Positions 33,001-44,347 are shown, numbered from the stretch's first letter. The stretch is DNA of 64,000 nucleotides from Gonocerus acuteangulatus (GCA_946811695.1 OX328123.1:126391518-126455517); one strand, 5' to 3'. Made by a program: numbers and translations. The notes: a model not told the origin generated them from the letters alone.

Positions 33001-35385
33001 GAAGAACTGAGCAATATCAGTTCGAGGTTGCTCAGTATGACTATTATAACAGGCGGAAGAGAGTGGTCAATAGTATCATGAATGCTGACAGTCCGAAGCA
33101 CTGTTCAATCAAAGCACAAACTATCTATGGCCACTTTCAATCAGTTCTCGGTCACAATAACGTCAAAACAAGGGAAAATATGAAGAAAATACTACGAATC
33201 CAAATATAAATTCGGTAGATATTAAGTCGATTCACAGAGCCATAAAATCTACGTCTCTTGATACTTCGGCTGGTCCTGATGGGGTTCTTATAAAAACAAT
33301 CAAAGGTCTAAATGTAGCCCATATTTTAAAAGACATTGCAGATATTATATTAATGACTTCATATGTCCCAGAAGCATTCAGACAAGGAAGGACAATATTA
33401 ATATACAAACGGAAAGGTGCTGTCAATGAGGTCATCATGGAGACCTATAAATGTATACTCTATAGTCAGACGCCTCATAGAAAAAGTGTTGGACTACGAA
33501 TTAAGGAAACAAATAAATTTTCATTCCAGTCAACGAGGCTTTATAAAGGGTCTTCCAGGCTGTCACGTAAATACATGTATTATCGAAGCCATCCTACAGA
33601 AATCGATAAGTAATAAAGAAGACAGCGTCTTAGCATTTCTTGATGTTACAGGTGCTTTCGATAATGTGGGTCATGATCACATCATGAAAACATTGGAGGC
33701 AAAAGGAGTATCAGGCGATCTCACACGTGCAATATGTGCCTTGCTTTGTAACAACAAGATTAAAATAAGAGCTGGCTTGAATCAAACGGATTCCATCGAA
33801 GTAAAGCGAGGAGTGCCTCAGGGCGGCCCTTTATCTCCGACATTATTTATAATGGCCATAGACCATGTCTACAAGGAAGTATGTGACCATGAATTTGCGA
33901 ACCAACTAGGATATAGACTAACAGAAACCAAACGTCCCGTAATCCTAACTGGTTTTGCAGATGATCAGGTCGTTACTTCTCCAGATGTGGATTCTGGAGT
34001 AAGAGTTATAAATGTCGTCACGAGAATTTTCGATGAAATTGGAAAAATTGCCTTATTAAAAAAAAAGCAATTTAGTGACGGGAAAGCTTATCTTAGAAAA
34101 TGGCGGAGAAATACATTCGACCGAAGAAAATGATACAATCAAATACCTCGGGTGCAATTTCTCCACCGAGCTGACGTTTAATGAGAAAGCTTTAAGCAAA
34201 GCGAATGAAAATTTAAACAGGCTAACCACGTCAAATCTGCTAAGAGCTGATCAGAAATTAAATGTTATCAACCAGTACCTGTTCCCATCACTAATTTACC
34301 CCCTGCAAACAGCTCCTCTAATCAAAATGAGCCCATCATTTCTGGAAGGAGTGGACATAATAATAAGGCGGAGTGTAAAAGCGATGTTAGGTCTGCCTGC
34401 GAATACTTGTAGCGCTATGTTTTATGCTCCACGACGCTACCGAGGCCTGGGGTTGTTACGGTGTCTTTGGGAGGCACCACTACAACATTGGTCCATCGCA
34501 CAAAAGCTAGATCGAGTGTCCGATGTCCAGTTCCGGCCAATGTTCAGCTACTCTAAAGAAGCGACAGAATGTGCTAATAGACTGAACATTAACATCGTCC
34601 AGCTTGATGAAGACCACAACATTAAGAAGATCAGGCGTAACCTTCGGGAAAAAGCTTTCGAAGAACGGTTGCACTCGAAGTGGCAAGGCATAGGAGTTGA
34701 ACATTTCAGAGACTGTCCTAAAAGTATCAAATTTATTTACAATAAATCTGTTTTATCATGCTCCGAATGGACGAATGCTCTGAAACTGAACACTAACTAC
34801 GCGCCATTGAGAGGTGTACCCGGTGTTTCAGGAACATCAAACGTTGGACCCCTCTGCCGCAGATGCGGTAAGGAGACCGAAACTCCAGCACACGTGCTTG
34901 GGAAGTGTCCAATGAATATGCTTCTGGTCACACGGAGACATCATAATGTCAAGCACAAAATTATTAATCTCCTTCAAAAAAATGAATTTACGTGCTTTGA
35001 AGAGGTTTATGGCGTCGATGATGACGGATGTCCTAGGCATGCCGACATAATTGCCTTCAAAGATAAATCGAATGAAGCATACATCATCGACCCCACTGTG
35101 CGATACGAGACAAACGATCCACACCAAGCAGAAGAAATTAATTTGGAAAAAAGAGAAATCTATACCAAGTGTATTGAATTCTACCAGAAAAAATTCGAAG
35201 AAAAATTCGGGCGAAGAAAATACATAGTTGAAGGCCTTTGGTTTGGAGCAAGAGGGGCGATTCCGAAACAGACGCAAGACTTTTTGCAAGATTTGGGCGT
35301 GGACCCCAAGGAACTATCTATCCTTGCGGAATCTATTTTGATAGATTCCCTGAGGATACTCCACAATCACATATACGGGAGCTAA
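33000..35385 (+). pseudogene. R2-type ORF: reverse transcriptase plus restriction-like endonuclease
   Basis: Three frames carry one protein. RT: TSAGPDGVLIKTIK near 33260; FHSSQRGFIKGLPGC; motif A LAFLDVTGAFDNVGHD; GVPQGGPLSPTLF; active-site FADDQVV near 33955. C-terminal piece (34075-35385): thumb, CCHC knuckle CRRCGKETETPAHVLGKC near 34855, then the restriction-like nuclease HADIIAF...YIIDPTVRYE. Defects: an indel near 33430 (just before RT block SIVRRLIEKVL) and one in an A9 run at 34060. The 436-codon last part is open, so decay is mild. The knuckle and nuclease at the C-terminus are diagnostic of the R2/R4/NeSL group. Confidence 0.85.
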
Positions 35386-35640
35386 CCAGCTGCTTGTCAA
35401 TCTTTCGAAAATCATTTCACCAAATTTGGCCAAACTTGTCATTATAATTCTTTGCATTTAAAATATTATCAAAATTCGTTTAATATTAAAATTAATTATT
35501 TATTTAAAACAGATCTTCAAAATTCATTTTTCCAAATTATTTTTTATTTTTTTATTTAATTTTCATTTTGCCTCTATCCTGTAGGATCATTGGCGATTGC
35601 ATGGTAAGAAAATAAATAAAAAACATATTTTATACTAAAG
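33000..35640 (+). mobile_element. R2-group non-LTR retrotransposon, 5'-truncated, inserted in gypsy integrase
   Basis: It begins in the gypsy integrase frame at about 32995-33000 with a basic region (RRTEQYQFEVAQYDYYNRRK), runs through RT and a restriction-like endonuclease to TAA at 35385, then ~250 bp of AT-rich 3' UTR and an A-rich end near 35640. There is no N-terminal zinc-finger region, so it is 5'-truncated. It is not in rDNA. Confidence 0.8.
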
Positions 35641-35840
35641 TGGTAATGAACATACAATAATAATATATGAAAATGTGATAATTGTAAGCAGGGAATTGAT
35701 GTATGAATAAATGAAAATAATATTACATAAATAACTTATAATAATAATTATGATAAATGATTCAAATATAAGTTAAGAAATGTTAATAATACATAATTAT
35801 AAATAATTACAATTTTAGTGGATTTGTTTTTTAAAACAAA
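35640..35840. other. AT-rich spacer
   Basis: A-rich sequence between the R2-group 3' end and the I-group 3' end. The gypsy integrase does not resume here. Confidence 0.5.
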
Positions 35841-35862
35841 TAATAATAAAAAAAAATAAAAA

Positions 35863-38800
35863 TTAAAATTTTGAATACATATTTGAATTTTTTAAAAAAA
35901 TAAAAAGTTTTTGTATGTCTTCTTCTTTGTCGCCAAGAATTTTTGCAAGAGAAGATCCAATTCCAATGGATCTTTTTCTCAAGGAAGTGTAGTTTCTGCA
36001 TGATATCAAGAAATGCTCCACCGTCCATTGTTGTCCTATATCACAGCTGCATGAAGGTGGATATAGGTTAAGGAAGAGATGTTCATGGCTGAGGAGACAG
36101 TGGCCGATTCTTAATCTGCACAGGACAACTTCTTCTCTCCTTGAAGAACGTTCACTTGTCTGCCATCGCTTCGGAATGTCCTTTATTTTCCTGAGTCCTT
36201 TCTCCTCCATTTCAAGCCACTTATTGGTCCAGAGTCTGTAGAGGTTTTCTTTTACCAGGGTTTTCCAGTCTAAATAGGTTATTCTATCAATTACTTCATC
36301 ATTGGCTGATAATGATGATGCAAGTTTGTCGACTTCTTCATTACCTCTTATGCCGCTGTGGGATGGAACCCACATGAATGCCACCGTTTGATTTGCCTTC
36401 TTTGCTTTATTTAAAAGATACTTGCATGAACGAATAAGACCTTCAGTGGATTCCCTTTCTTGCAGTGTACTTAAGACACTCAATGAGTCTGATATTATGA
36501 CAGTTTTTGGAATTTTATTAGTCGTTACATAATTGATCGCTTCATAGATAGCAACTGCTTCAGCAGTAAACGAGCTGCATTCCATTCGTAGAGCAGTGAC
36601 TTTTTGAGTTGATCTTGTTATAAAGGCAGATCTTACTCCATTTGAAGACTTGGATCCATCTGTGTAGATTGGTTCATAGCCCAAATAGTTTGTAAGGTGT
36701 GCTAAAAACTCAGCAATGATATTTGGTGGGTTCTCTTTTTTATTTAAATTTAGCATTTCTTTGTCAATATGTACTTTATCAGTGTCCCACGGAGGCTGTA
36801 CTGTTTGATTGGATTGCCAAAACTTAGGAAGTTCTAATTCTAGGGAATTTAAAGTTTTCCTCATCCTACAACAGAAACTATTACTTGCCGGTAGTTGTTG
36901 AGTTTTTATGGTTTCACAAAGAAGTCTATGTGTTCCTCTTGAAAGAAGTTTGCCTAGGAAACAAAGTCCCAAGAAATATCTCCTATTGTATAGAGAAGGT
37001 TCTGCACATTCCATTTGAAGACTTTCGATCGGTGATGTTCGGAATGCTCCAGTACTTATCCTCATTGCTTCGTTATGTACTACATCGAGCATCCGGAGAG
37101 CTTTTTGATTACCGGAGGAATATATGAACGACCCGTAATCGAGTTCCGATCTTATGAGGACTCTGTATATTCGTAAAAGGGTTGCTCGATCGGCACCCCA
37201 ATTGGAATGCGCTAAACACTTTAGAAGAAAAAGCTTTTTTGAACATTTGTTTCTCAAATCTTTGATGTGCTCGATCCAGTTTAACTTCTTGTCGAAGGTC
37301 AAACCCAAGAACTTCATTTTGTCCACATAATCGATTGGCTGATCGAATATAGATATTGGTGGATTGTAGTGGCAAACTTTTCTGCAGAAATGTAGAGCTC
37401 GGGTTTTCGTAGTTGAGAAAGAGAAGCCTGTTTGTCGGGTCCATCTTTCAAATCGGAATATAGTTTCTTGGAGCCTCCATTTTATGAATTCCAATGAAGA
37501 GGATCTCACAAAAATAACTAGATCATCTGCGTACAATGTATATCCGACAGGTCGGCTTATTAATTCTGATACAGAATTGATAGCTATCAGAAAGAGAGTT
37601 ACACTTAGTGTTGACCCTTGGGGTATTCCATTTTCTTGAATGAATTTCGCAGAGAGTCGATTTTCTACTCGAACTTGGAAGGTTCGGTTTGTCAAGAATT
37701 CTTTCAAGAAGGACCAGATTCTGCCTTTAATACCCCACTTCAGAAGAGTTTGTAGCACCAGGTATCTCCAAATTCGGTCATAAGCCTTTTCAATGTCCAT
37801 GAAAACGGCAATTAGGTGTTCTTTTTTTGAAAATGCTATTTGTATTTCGTTTTCAAGGGTTACTAAATGATCTAAAGTTGAATGCCCTTTTCTGAAGCCA
37901 CATTGATTAGCACATATCAACCCGCGATTTTCAAGGAGATAGTAAAGCCTTCTATTTATTATCTTTTCTAAAATTTTTGATGCACAATTTATGAGGGAAA
38001 TCGGGCGAAAGACTTCCGGCCTTGAGCTAAATAGTTTTTTGGGAATAGGAATGACAATCGAATTTTTCCATGAATCTGGAAAGACCTTTTCTTTCCAAAT
38101 TGTATTATAAATTGATAATAAGAATATTTTCCCTTCTTTGGGGAGTTTTTTAATCAAAATATAAGGAATTCGATCAGGCCCTGGTGAAGTTTTATCTCGA
38201 CAGAAGTGTAGAGCGAATTCCAACTCTTCTAATGTGAGAGGTCCATTATAATCCTCTGATTCTTCTTCTATAACGTCAAGGTCTTCCTCTTCTGATTTGG
38301 CTTTGAACTGTTGGAATATCGGATCGTAGCCCGTAGTACAACTAACATCCTGGAAGTATTCCCCAAGGCAATGAGCTACTTCCTCTGGTTTGGTGATAAC
38401 ATTAGCTCCTATTTTTAAACCTGGAATTTTTTGTCTTGAGTCAACACCCCTAATTTTTTTAATTTTATGCCAAATGTCTCTGGAGGGAGTGGAAATATTA
38501 ATGGAGCTGACATAATCTTTCCACGATTGCCTTTTAGCTGATTTAATAGTTCTATTTGCTATAGCTCTGAGTTTCTTAAATTCAATAGAGTCTTCTAGCT
38601 TTCCAGTTCTCCTCATCTTGTTGAGAGCCTTCTTTTTGGCTGTTATCGCTATTTTGCAGCTTTCATTCCACCAAGGGACCTTCCGGTGGACTTTGGTATT
38701 GTATTGGGGAATCGAAGTATATGCGGATTCGAGTACAGCGTCAGTGAAATGTGAAACAAGTTCTTCAATTTGAAATTTTGGAGTTTCCTTTAGCCTTTCT

Positions 38801-39537
38801 GAAATGTTTTTTTCATATAATTCCCACTTTGCATAAATAAAATTCCATTTCGGTGGTGTCATTGAATTTCTTGTACATTTTATGTTCAACTGGATTTGAA
38901 TGGGGAAATGGTCGCTTCCATAAAGGCTATCGAAAACATTCCATTCAGCTACAGGCAGGAGACGTGAATCACAAAAACTGAGGTCTACGGATGAAAATGT
39001 ATTTGTCTGAGCACAAAAGTGTGTACTAGCTTCTGAGTTTAGTAGACTTATGAAAGTATTTTCGTGTATTAATTTTATAATCTGTTTCCCCCTATGACCA
39101 ACATCGCGTTTTGTTGACCCCCACAACTGATCGTGTCCATTGAAGTCCCCAAGTAAAAGGAATGGTCTTTGGAAGTTGCAGATCAAATCGTGTATGTCGT
39201 TCGAAGTGAATGGTTCTGATGGAGGAATGTAAATGCTGCATATTGTAATTGGTTCAGAAGTCCAAATGAGAACTGCCACAGCTTCTAGTCGTGTCGTTAA
39301 GTCTATAGTTTCATAATAAAAGTGGTCTTTGATAGCGATAGCCACACCTCCCCAAGCACACACATCATCAGGCCTATCTTTTCTCACAACATTGTAACCT
39401 TTAATATTGAATTGATGTCTTCGCTGAAGGTGGGTTTCTTGCAAGCATAAGCAGTCAGGATTGGTATTTGAGAGAAGTAAATTAAAATATTCCCTGTGCA
39501 TGTTTATACCATTGATATTCCACTGTATAATGTTCAT
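35863..39537 (-). CDS. ORF2 of I-group retrotransposon: endonuclease, RT, RNase H
   Basis: 1224 residues. APE-type endonuclease 1-220 (IIQWNINGI, Glu34 in QETHL, GDFNGH 130-135, SDHFPI 208-213). Reverse transcriptase about 445-720 (SPGPDRIPY, RPISLINCASKILEK, NQCGFRKGHST, motif A FMDIEKAYDRIW 579-590, GIPQGSTLS, YADD 669-672). RNase H about 955-1080 (YTDGSK 958-963, Glu993, Asp1017, then PSHSGIRGNEEVDKLA). Cys-rich C-terminus CSCDIGQQWTVEHFLISC. It nicks the target, copies its RNA by target-primed reverse transcription and can degrade the RNA strand. All visible catalytic residues are present. The RNase H places it in the I group (I, Nimb, Outcast-like), not Jockey. Confidence 0.93.
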   Translation of the reverse strand: MNIIQWNINGINMHREYFNLLLSNTNPDCLCLQETHLQRRHQFNIKGYNVVRKDRPDDVCAWGGVAIAIKDHFYYETIDLTTRLEAVAVLIWTSEPITICSIYIPPSEPFTSNDIHDLICNFQRPFLLLGDFNGHDQLWGSTKRDVGHRGKQIIKLIHENTFISLLNSEASTHFCAQTNTFSSVDLSFCDSRLLPVAEWNVFDSLYGSDHFPIQIQLNIKCTRNSMTPPKWNFIYAKWELYEKNISERLKETPKFQIEELVSHFTDAVLESAYTSIPQYNTKVHRKVPWWNESCKIAITAKKKALNKMRRTGKLEDSIEFKKLRAIANRTIKSAKRQSWKDYVSSINISTPSRDIWHKIKKIRGVDSRQKIPGLKIGANVITKPEEVAHCLGEYFQDVSCTTGYDPIFQQFKAKSEEEDLDVIEEESEDYNGPLTLEELEFALHFCRDKTSPGPDRIPYILIKKLPKEGKIFLLSIYNTIWKEKVFPDSWKNSIVIPIPKKLFSSRPEVFRPISLINCASKILEKIINRRLYYLLENRGLICANQCGFRKGHSTLDHLVTLENEIQIAFSKKEHLIAVFMDIEKAYDRIWRYLVLQTLLKWGIKGRIWSFLKEFLTNRTFQVRVENRLSAKFIQENGIPQGSTLSVTLFLIAINSVSELISRPVGYTLYADDLVIFVRSSSLEFIKWRLQETIFRFERWTRQTGFSFSTTKTRALHFCRKVCHYNPPISIFDQPIDYVDKMKFLGLTFDKKLNWIEHIKDLRNKCSKKLFLLKCLAHSNWGADRATLLRIYRVLIRSELDYGSFIYSSGNQKALRMLDVVHNEAMRISTGAFRTSPIESLQMECAEPSLYNRRYFLGLCFLGKLLSRGTHRLLCETIKTQQLPASNSFCCRMRKTLNSLELELPKFWQSNQTVQPPWDTDKVHIDKEMLNLNKKENPPNIIAEFLAHLTNYLGYEPIYTDGSKSSNGVRSAFITRSTQKVTALRMECSSFTAEAVAIYEAINYVTTNKIPKTVIISDSLSVLSTLQERESTEGLIRSCKYLLNKAKKANQTVAFMWVPSHSGIRGNEEVDKLASSLSANDEVIDRITYLDWKTLVKENLYRLWTNKWLEMEEKGLRKIKDIPKRWQTSERSSRREEVVLCRLRIGHCLLSHEHLFLNLYPPSCSCDIGQQWTVEHFLISCRNYTSLRKRSIGIGSSLAKILGDKEEDIQKLFIFLKNSNMYSKF

Positions 39538-39743
39538 GGAAAGTCAACATTTGTCAAGAATTGATAAAATTCTATAAGCAAATATTTTATAAATGATTCT
39601 ACATATTTGTTGTCTATTCTGAGAGAATATTTTCTTTTCGGCATATTGGGAACGATAACAAAATGTAACGATAATTAAATAGGGAAAGGTTTTTATAAAT
39701 TTTATAGATGTGTAGATAACATTTTCTTTGTTATTATCTAACA

Positions 39744-40979
39744 TCAAAAAATCATTGTCTTTAGAGCGTTCCCATTATTAGACTTCCTTCCGTTTTTTCC
39801 CTCTTTATTTGGAGTGCCATTATTCGGATATTGTATGATCTCCTTATGACTACGTGTCTTTACTCTGGGTGTTTCACAATTTTGTTTTTTATTATCGGAT
39901 TTGTTAGCTGTACTTTGACGGTGTTTCGGTACATTTACTAGCGGGCTTGTACTTTGTGTCACCAATCCTAACTCAGTCGCTAATCCTAGGCTAGTCTTAG
40001 AATCCTCCGATTTTTCATGACAAGGAGTGAGTAGATTTTCAAGTAAATTTACTTTTGTTACTAAAGATTCTATGACTGATGACAGCTTGGCAATCTCTTC
40101 TAGAAGAGGGCCTTCTGAGGACGATTTTGTCAATATGTTTTTGTACGACGGAATAATGTTTCTTTCAACTTGTTCATTTCGTTGATACTTTTCAAATATT
40201 CTCTCTGCCTGTTTATATGAAATTTTATTTGTTAATCTAATTTCTTCGATGCGGCGTTCCTTTAAAAATTTTGGGCATTTATTGGACCACGAAGGATGAG
40301 TAGATGAACAGTGTTTGCATACTTTATCAGCCTTGCATTCTCCCTCGTGCCTGGGATTGTTGCAGTAACCACAAAGGATGGTCTTGCAGCTGTAAGCATG
40401 GTGCCGATAATCGAAACAATTAAAACACTGCAGTGGTTTAAAGTAAGGATTGACACCTATGATTTGGAAATCTAGTACGATCTTAGCTGGTAATTCACTT
40501 TTGTCAAATGTCAGAATAAAGGAAGCTGTCGAAATCTTTTTGCCACCAACTGTTTTATATATTCGCTTAATCTTAGTGACTCCTTGATTCGTGAGTTCAG
40601 ACAGTATTTCTTCATCAGAACAGTGTTTGATTGCTGAACAAGTTATTATTCCACGGCTTGTGCTGAATGAGTTGTGGTCTTTGAAGTAAATTGTATAGTT
40701 TTCATATGTTTTTATGTTTTTCAGGTTAGTATAATCTTGTTGATTATTTATTTCAAGTAGGACAGACCCGGATTGATGGATAGTAATTTTCGCTCTAGGA
40801 GCGAAGTTTTTAATGAATCTGCAAACCTGAAATGGGCTGTAATCTTTAAAGGATTTCTTTTCAGGGTTTTCAGAAAAGTTCATTATTAAGAACTTCTTAC
40901 TCCACTTAGTTCGTGTTGGTGGATAGTTCATGGGACAATCCCTGAGATCGGGGACCATAGATTCTCGAGAAATATTCAT
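39744..40979 (-). CDS. ORF1 (gag-like) of I-group retrotransposon
   Basis: 411 residues with an N-terminal RNA-binding-like region (SPFQVCRFIKNFAPRAKI). Between about 190 and 250 there are three Cys/His knuckles (CFNCFDYRHHAYSC, CGYCNNPRHEGEC, CKHCSSTHPSWSNKC). It ends in a basic, low-complexity tail. It packages element RNA with ORF2 protein. The start ATG is at 40979. The diverged relic at 3008-4214 is of the same general type. Confidence 0.9.
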   Translation of the reverse strand: MNISRESMVPDLRDCPMNYPPTRTKWSKKFLIMNFSENPEKKSFKDYSPFQVCRFIKNFAPRAKITIHQSGSVLLEINNQQDYTNLKNIKTYENYTIYFKDHNSFSTSRGIITCSAIKHCSDEEILSELTNQGVTKIKRIYKTVGGKKISTASFILTFDKSELPAKIVLDFQIIGVNPYFKPLQCFNCFDYRHHAYSCKTILCGYCNNPRHEGECKADKVCKHCSSTHPSWSNKCPKFLKERRIEEIRLTNKISYKQAERIFEKYQRNEQVERNIIPSYKNILTKSSSEGPLLEEIAKLSSVIESLVTKVNLLENLLTPCHEKSEDSKTSLGLATELGLVTQSTSPLVNVPKHRQSTANKSDNKKQNCETPRVKTRSHKEIIQYPNNGTPNKEGKNGRKSNNGNALKTMIF

Positions 40980-41135
40980 TATGTTTCTAGTAAATGTTAT
41001 TTAATTTATTTATGAATTACTAGTAGGTTAATGATTAAACAGATAGATGTTTAGAACAAGAAGCAGGAAGGATTCAATAGGAATCTTACTGTGATTCGCC
41101 AGGTTTTATATTGAACGGTGAATCTTGAACTGAGT

Positions 41136-42220
41136 GATTTTTTTTTTTTTTTTTTTTTATTCTTGAGTCTTTTTAATCCTTTGTAGTTTCAGATCACAGA
41201 CAATGCTTTAGTAGCATGAATAATTTTTCAAGTTCGAAGAAAATCTCTTTATGAGCTGACTTTAGATGCTTTTTTTTGAGTAGCCGAAATTTTATGTTTT
41301 CCAAATTAATAACCTTTTTTTAACCAACTGAAATGAATTTTCGTAAGAGTGATAAGCACACTTTATTTTTATTAATAAAGAATTTCTTTTTCTACTTTTT
41401 TTTTTTTTTTTTTTTTTTTTAGAGATGAAAGTAGTATTGAAATATTTTTACATACACATATATAGAAAAATACCGAAGTTTCAACCCCATAGCTAACTGT
41501 AGACCGCCCACAAACAAAAGAACAAGAGAGGGGTGGCTGGAGGGGAGCTAGGCCTTCCAGCACTTGGGCTAGCTGCAGCGCCTGCACACTACCTTATTCT
41601 TTTGTTTGCGGCAGACCAATGACTATCAGGTGCTACAGCCCTTGAGGAACCTTCTTGCTGAAGCATCAATTTATGACTATTCTCATGTGGGCGTAGAAAT
41701 GTACAGTTTTCAACGCGGATGGAGACCGGACATGTTCATTTATAATATTTACTTTTACAACCTCTGGCTTCATTTGATTTATTTGTTAATTAGTTCATAA
41801 TCATAATATACATGAATTATTATCTGATAATTAGCAGGAGAATATGAAACCTAATGCAGAGAGATATCTTCAGTGTCTCTTAATATTAATGTATATTATT
41901 TTATACTCCTGCAAAACTAAAGCAAAGAAATATGTAAAAATACTTAAAATTAACTGAAAAAAATGCACATGATAGTGATGCTAGTGTGGACTTAGCTGCT
42001 GAATGTTTGCATGCAGTATCTGTTGATGCCTGGAAACTATAAGCGGACAAGAAAACACTGCCTTGCTTTTATTTTTAAGCCAAAATTGCCCAATACTTTT
42101 TAAATATTTACTGCATGTATCCATATAGTAAATATTTACTGTATGTATGCATATAGTAAATATTCAATATATAAATGATTTATAGGATAGAGGAGTAACA
42201 CAGCTTAAAAAAAAACCTGG
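41136..42220. other. Gene-free AT-rich interval
   Basis: T-runs at about 41141-41158 and 41398-41420. At 41500-41610 a short imperfect inverted repeat (ccgcccacaaacaaaagaa with ttcttttgtttgcggc) encloses a GC-rich segment. Three ATATAGTAAATATT words lie at 42125-42170. Nothing coding is recognised. Confidence 0.5.
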
Positions 42221-43397
42221 GTCCAGCTGGCTCCGGCTGGTAGCACCCTGTAACGGCCCCCATCTAAGGGTAACTAGGTCGAGCAGGAGGCACTCATTAG
42301 CCTTGGTAAAGGCAAGTTTCCTAGAGGAAAGGCAGGGCCGCCACGTGGGGGGGGGGATTGTGCCCGGGCTCCGGAGGGGCCTGGTCAGGGCCTCCCTAAT
42401 TGGAAAAAATTATAGGTTAAGAGCGTGAAAAAAGAATGGATTTCATAAATACAGGCCAGCATAGCCTATATTTTTTTGGAATGGGATCTGTATATGTTTA
42501 ATGTACATAAACGACAAAACAAGTTCAGTCCCAGAATATTATATTTCATTACGAGTCGTAATAAAACTACTCTACGGAAAGTGACCTTCACTGCACCGAT
42601 TGTATGTCGATGTTTACTTTGAATTGGAAGATAAGAAGGGCACGGGCCCGCATGGGCCGGGACGGGAAAGACGGGGACAGAATCCACTCCCTCTTCTTGT
42701 CCGCCCGCCAAATACAAATTTAAACAATACATTGCAGATTAGTATAAATTTATTAGACGTTTCAACCATAAAGAGTAACTAGTGAGAGAATTATGATTTC
42801 TGTATGGGAAGGGGAGAGGGTTTATCAGTATGTATTGGGGGCCCCTGATCAAAATCTGGTCCTGGGCCCGGCACTGAGATGTGGCGGCCCTGGGGAAAGG
42901 GCCCCAAACTCAACCTTCTAGCGGTGGGTAGCAGCATCGCTAGTATCTCTGTAAGGCTGGAGATGATGGACATCGGATAGGCTTACCTAGGAAACTACTT
43001 GTAGGAAAACCCGTACTGCGGGACTGCAAGTACACTGCGAGAGGTAGACAGGGCTCTTAGCCGTGGTGAAGGCAACTTGTCTAGGGGAAGGTAAGCCCGA
43101 AATAAAATCTCTGGTCCTCCAGGTTGGGGGTAAATCAGAGGTGTCGCGAGCCACTATTCTTCAAAATACTTCGTGGTGAACCCTAATCAGCTCTTCTAGT
43201 TTTCTTGAACTAAAAACCATAAGTGTGAGGACTAAAGTAAGAAGGATGGAGTTGCTCGTGACGCTAGGGCCATACTAGGCCTAAAGAACTGGATGGCTGC
43301 TGCACAAGATCGGGACAGCTGGCGGAAGCTGATTCAGGAGGCCCTGACTTTGCAATGGGTTGTGCGCCAGTTAAGTACGAAAGTAAATGATTTATAA
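42221..43397 (+). pseudogene. Non-LTR (probably RTE-like) fragment split by a MITE
   Basis: The last part (43278-43397) reads GLKNWMAAAQDRDSWRKLIQEA followed by 18 residues and a stop. This matches the usual C-terminal end of RTE-type reverse transcriptases (NW..AQDR..WR.L..EA). The sequence between 42230 and 43140 (gccttggtaaaggcaa, then 'gccgtggtgaaggcaacttgtctagggg', 'ggtcctccaggttgggggt') looks like the untranslated parts of the same kind of element. The MITE at 42333-42892 interrupts it. Confidence 0.5.
42333..42892. mobile_element. 560-bp hAT-like MITE (family G), copy 1
   Basis: It starts CAGGGCCGCCACGTGGG and ends CATCTCAGTGCC-type sequence then GTGGCGGCCCTG. The flanks AGGAAAGG (42325-42332) and GGGAAAGG (42893-42900) match at 7 of 8 positions, an hAT-size duplication. 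Internal text is shared with 43781-44230 and 58870-59190. No transposase. Confidence 0.8.
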
Positions 43398-43780
43398 ATC
43401 CCCTGAACTAAATTGAAATGTCAGGACTCTAAGAAACTCCAAATATAATAATAATAACTAGGGAAGGAGTAACTGATGTGCATAGTTGCTTGCGGCTTTA
43501 CGATTCTTCTTTCCCGAGTAGCAGTATTCTGTACTCCCACCACACACAGTACACTTACACAAATTACGTGCAGTACATACCCCATGATCGCTTTCCCTTG
43601 GGTGATACACTTGGCAATAGGTATAAAATGCACTGTCCACACATTGTAATGAATCAAAAATCCGTCGCGCAGGAGCTACATGACTAAGCACTTTCCTTAG
43701 AAATCGTGTAGCCTAGACTGCATTCTCCAATAATTTGCCTATAATAACCTATATAGATAAAATAAAAACATGAATAGTTC
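43398..43780. other. Spacer with a family E 5' end
   Basis: 'tccgtcgcgcaggagctacatgactaagcactttcc' at about 43660-43700 matches the start of the family E insertion at 60419 and a fragment at 56320. Otherwise no gene. Confidence 0.5.
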
Positions 43781-44230
43781 CAGGGCCGCCACATCTCAGA
43801 GCCGGGCCCCCCTTCTCAAAGTCGGGCCCCCACTTCTCAGAGCCAGACTGAAAATTCTAGTACTTTGCTATAGGACTTTGGACATTTTAAAATTATTTTC
43901 ATCTTGAGTTTTGAGCGAAATGAGAATAAAAGCCGACAATCGGTCCAGTAAAGGTCACTTTCGGTATTTTTTTTTTAGTTTTATTACAACTCCTAATGAA
44001 ATATACTATTCTGGGACTGCACTTGTTTTGTCGTTTATGTACATTAAAAAAAAATATAGATCCCATTCCAATAAATATAGGCTACGCCCGTCTATATTTC
44101 CAAACCCCATTATTTTTACAAGCTCATAACCTATACATTTTTTCCACTTAGCGAGGCCCGGCCAGGGCCCCCTCGGCGCCCGGGCCCGGGACAACTGTAC
44201 CCCGGCAGTCCCTTCTATGTGGCGGCCCTG
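43781..44230. mobile_element. 450-bp hAT-like MITE (family G), copy 2
   Basis: CAGGGCCGCCACAT...ATGTGGCGGCCCTG with an exact 8-bp target duplication AATAGTTC (43773-43780 and 44231-44238). The subterminal GC-rich text (cggcgcccgggcccgggac) contrasts with an AT-rich core. Confidence 0.9.
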
Positions 44231-44316
44231 AATAGTTCTAAGCAATCAGGGATTTGTTGGGATTCGGCTAAGAAAACATCAATACGATTTTTTGTAAAAA
44301 AATCTATATTAAGGAC

Positions 44317-44347
44317 GTTTCGGCTATTCTTTGGTAGCCTTCGTCAG
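44317..44347 (-). ncRNA. Hammerhead-ribozyme-like core, left arm
   Basis: On the minus strand: CTGACGA, one A, GGCTA(C)/(A)TAGCC stem-loop, GAAAC. The invariant CUGANGA and GAAA boxes are present, but one extra A precedes stem II and I see no clear stem III, so activity is doubtful. Confidence 0.4.

Larger units (their letters stand above)
35840..41135 (-). mobile_element. I-group non-LTR retrotransposon with two intact ORFs
   Basis: Minus strand, about 5.3 kb. ORF1 (40979-39744) and ORF2 (39537-35863) are separated by 206 bp and neither has a stop or frameshift. The 3' UTR is very short and T-rich on the coding strand. The 5' end probably lies near 41135, before a T22 run. No clear target duplication was found. 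Full-length open ORFs imply recent activity. Confidence 0.85.

Noticed and set aside
32998..33209. The 229-residue frame as one integrase protein
   Set aside because: Its last ~70 residues are R2-group sequence; the frame is fused by chance at the insertion point.
43421..43691. Overlapping short frames on both strands at 43.4-43.7 kb
   Set aside because: No conserved motif, mutually overlapping, and no splice context.
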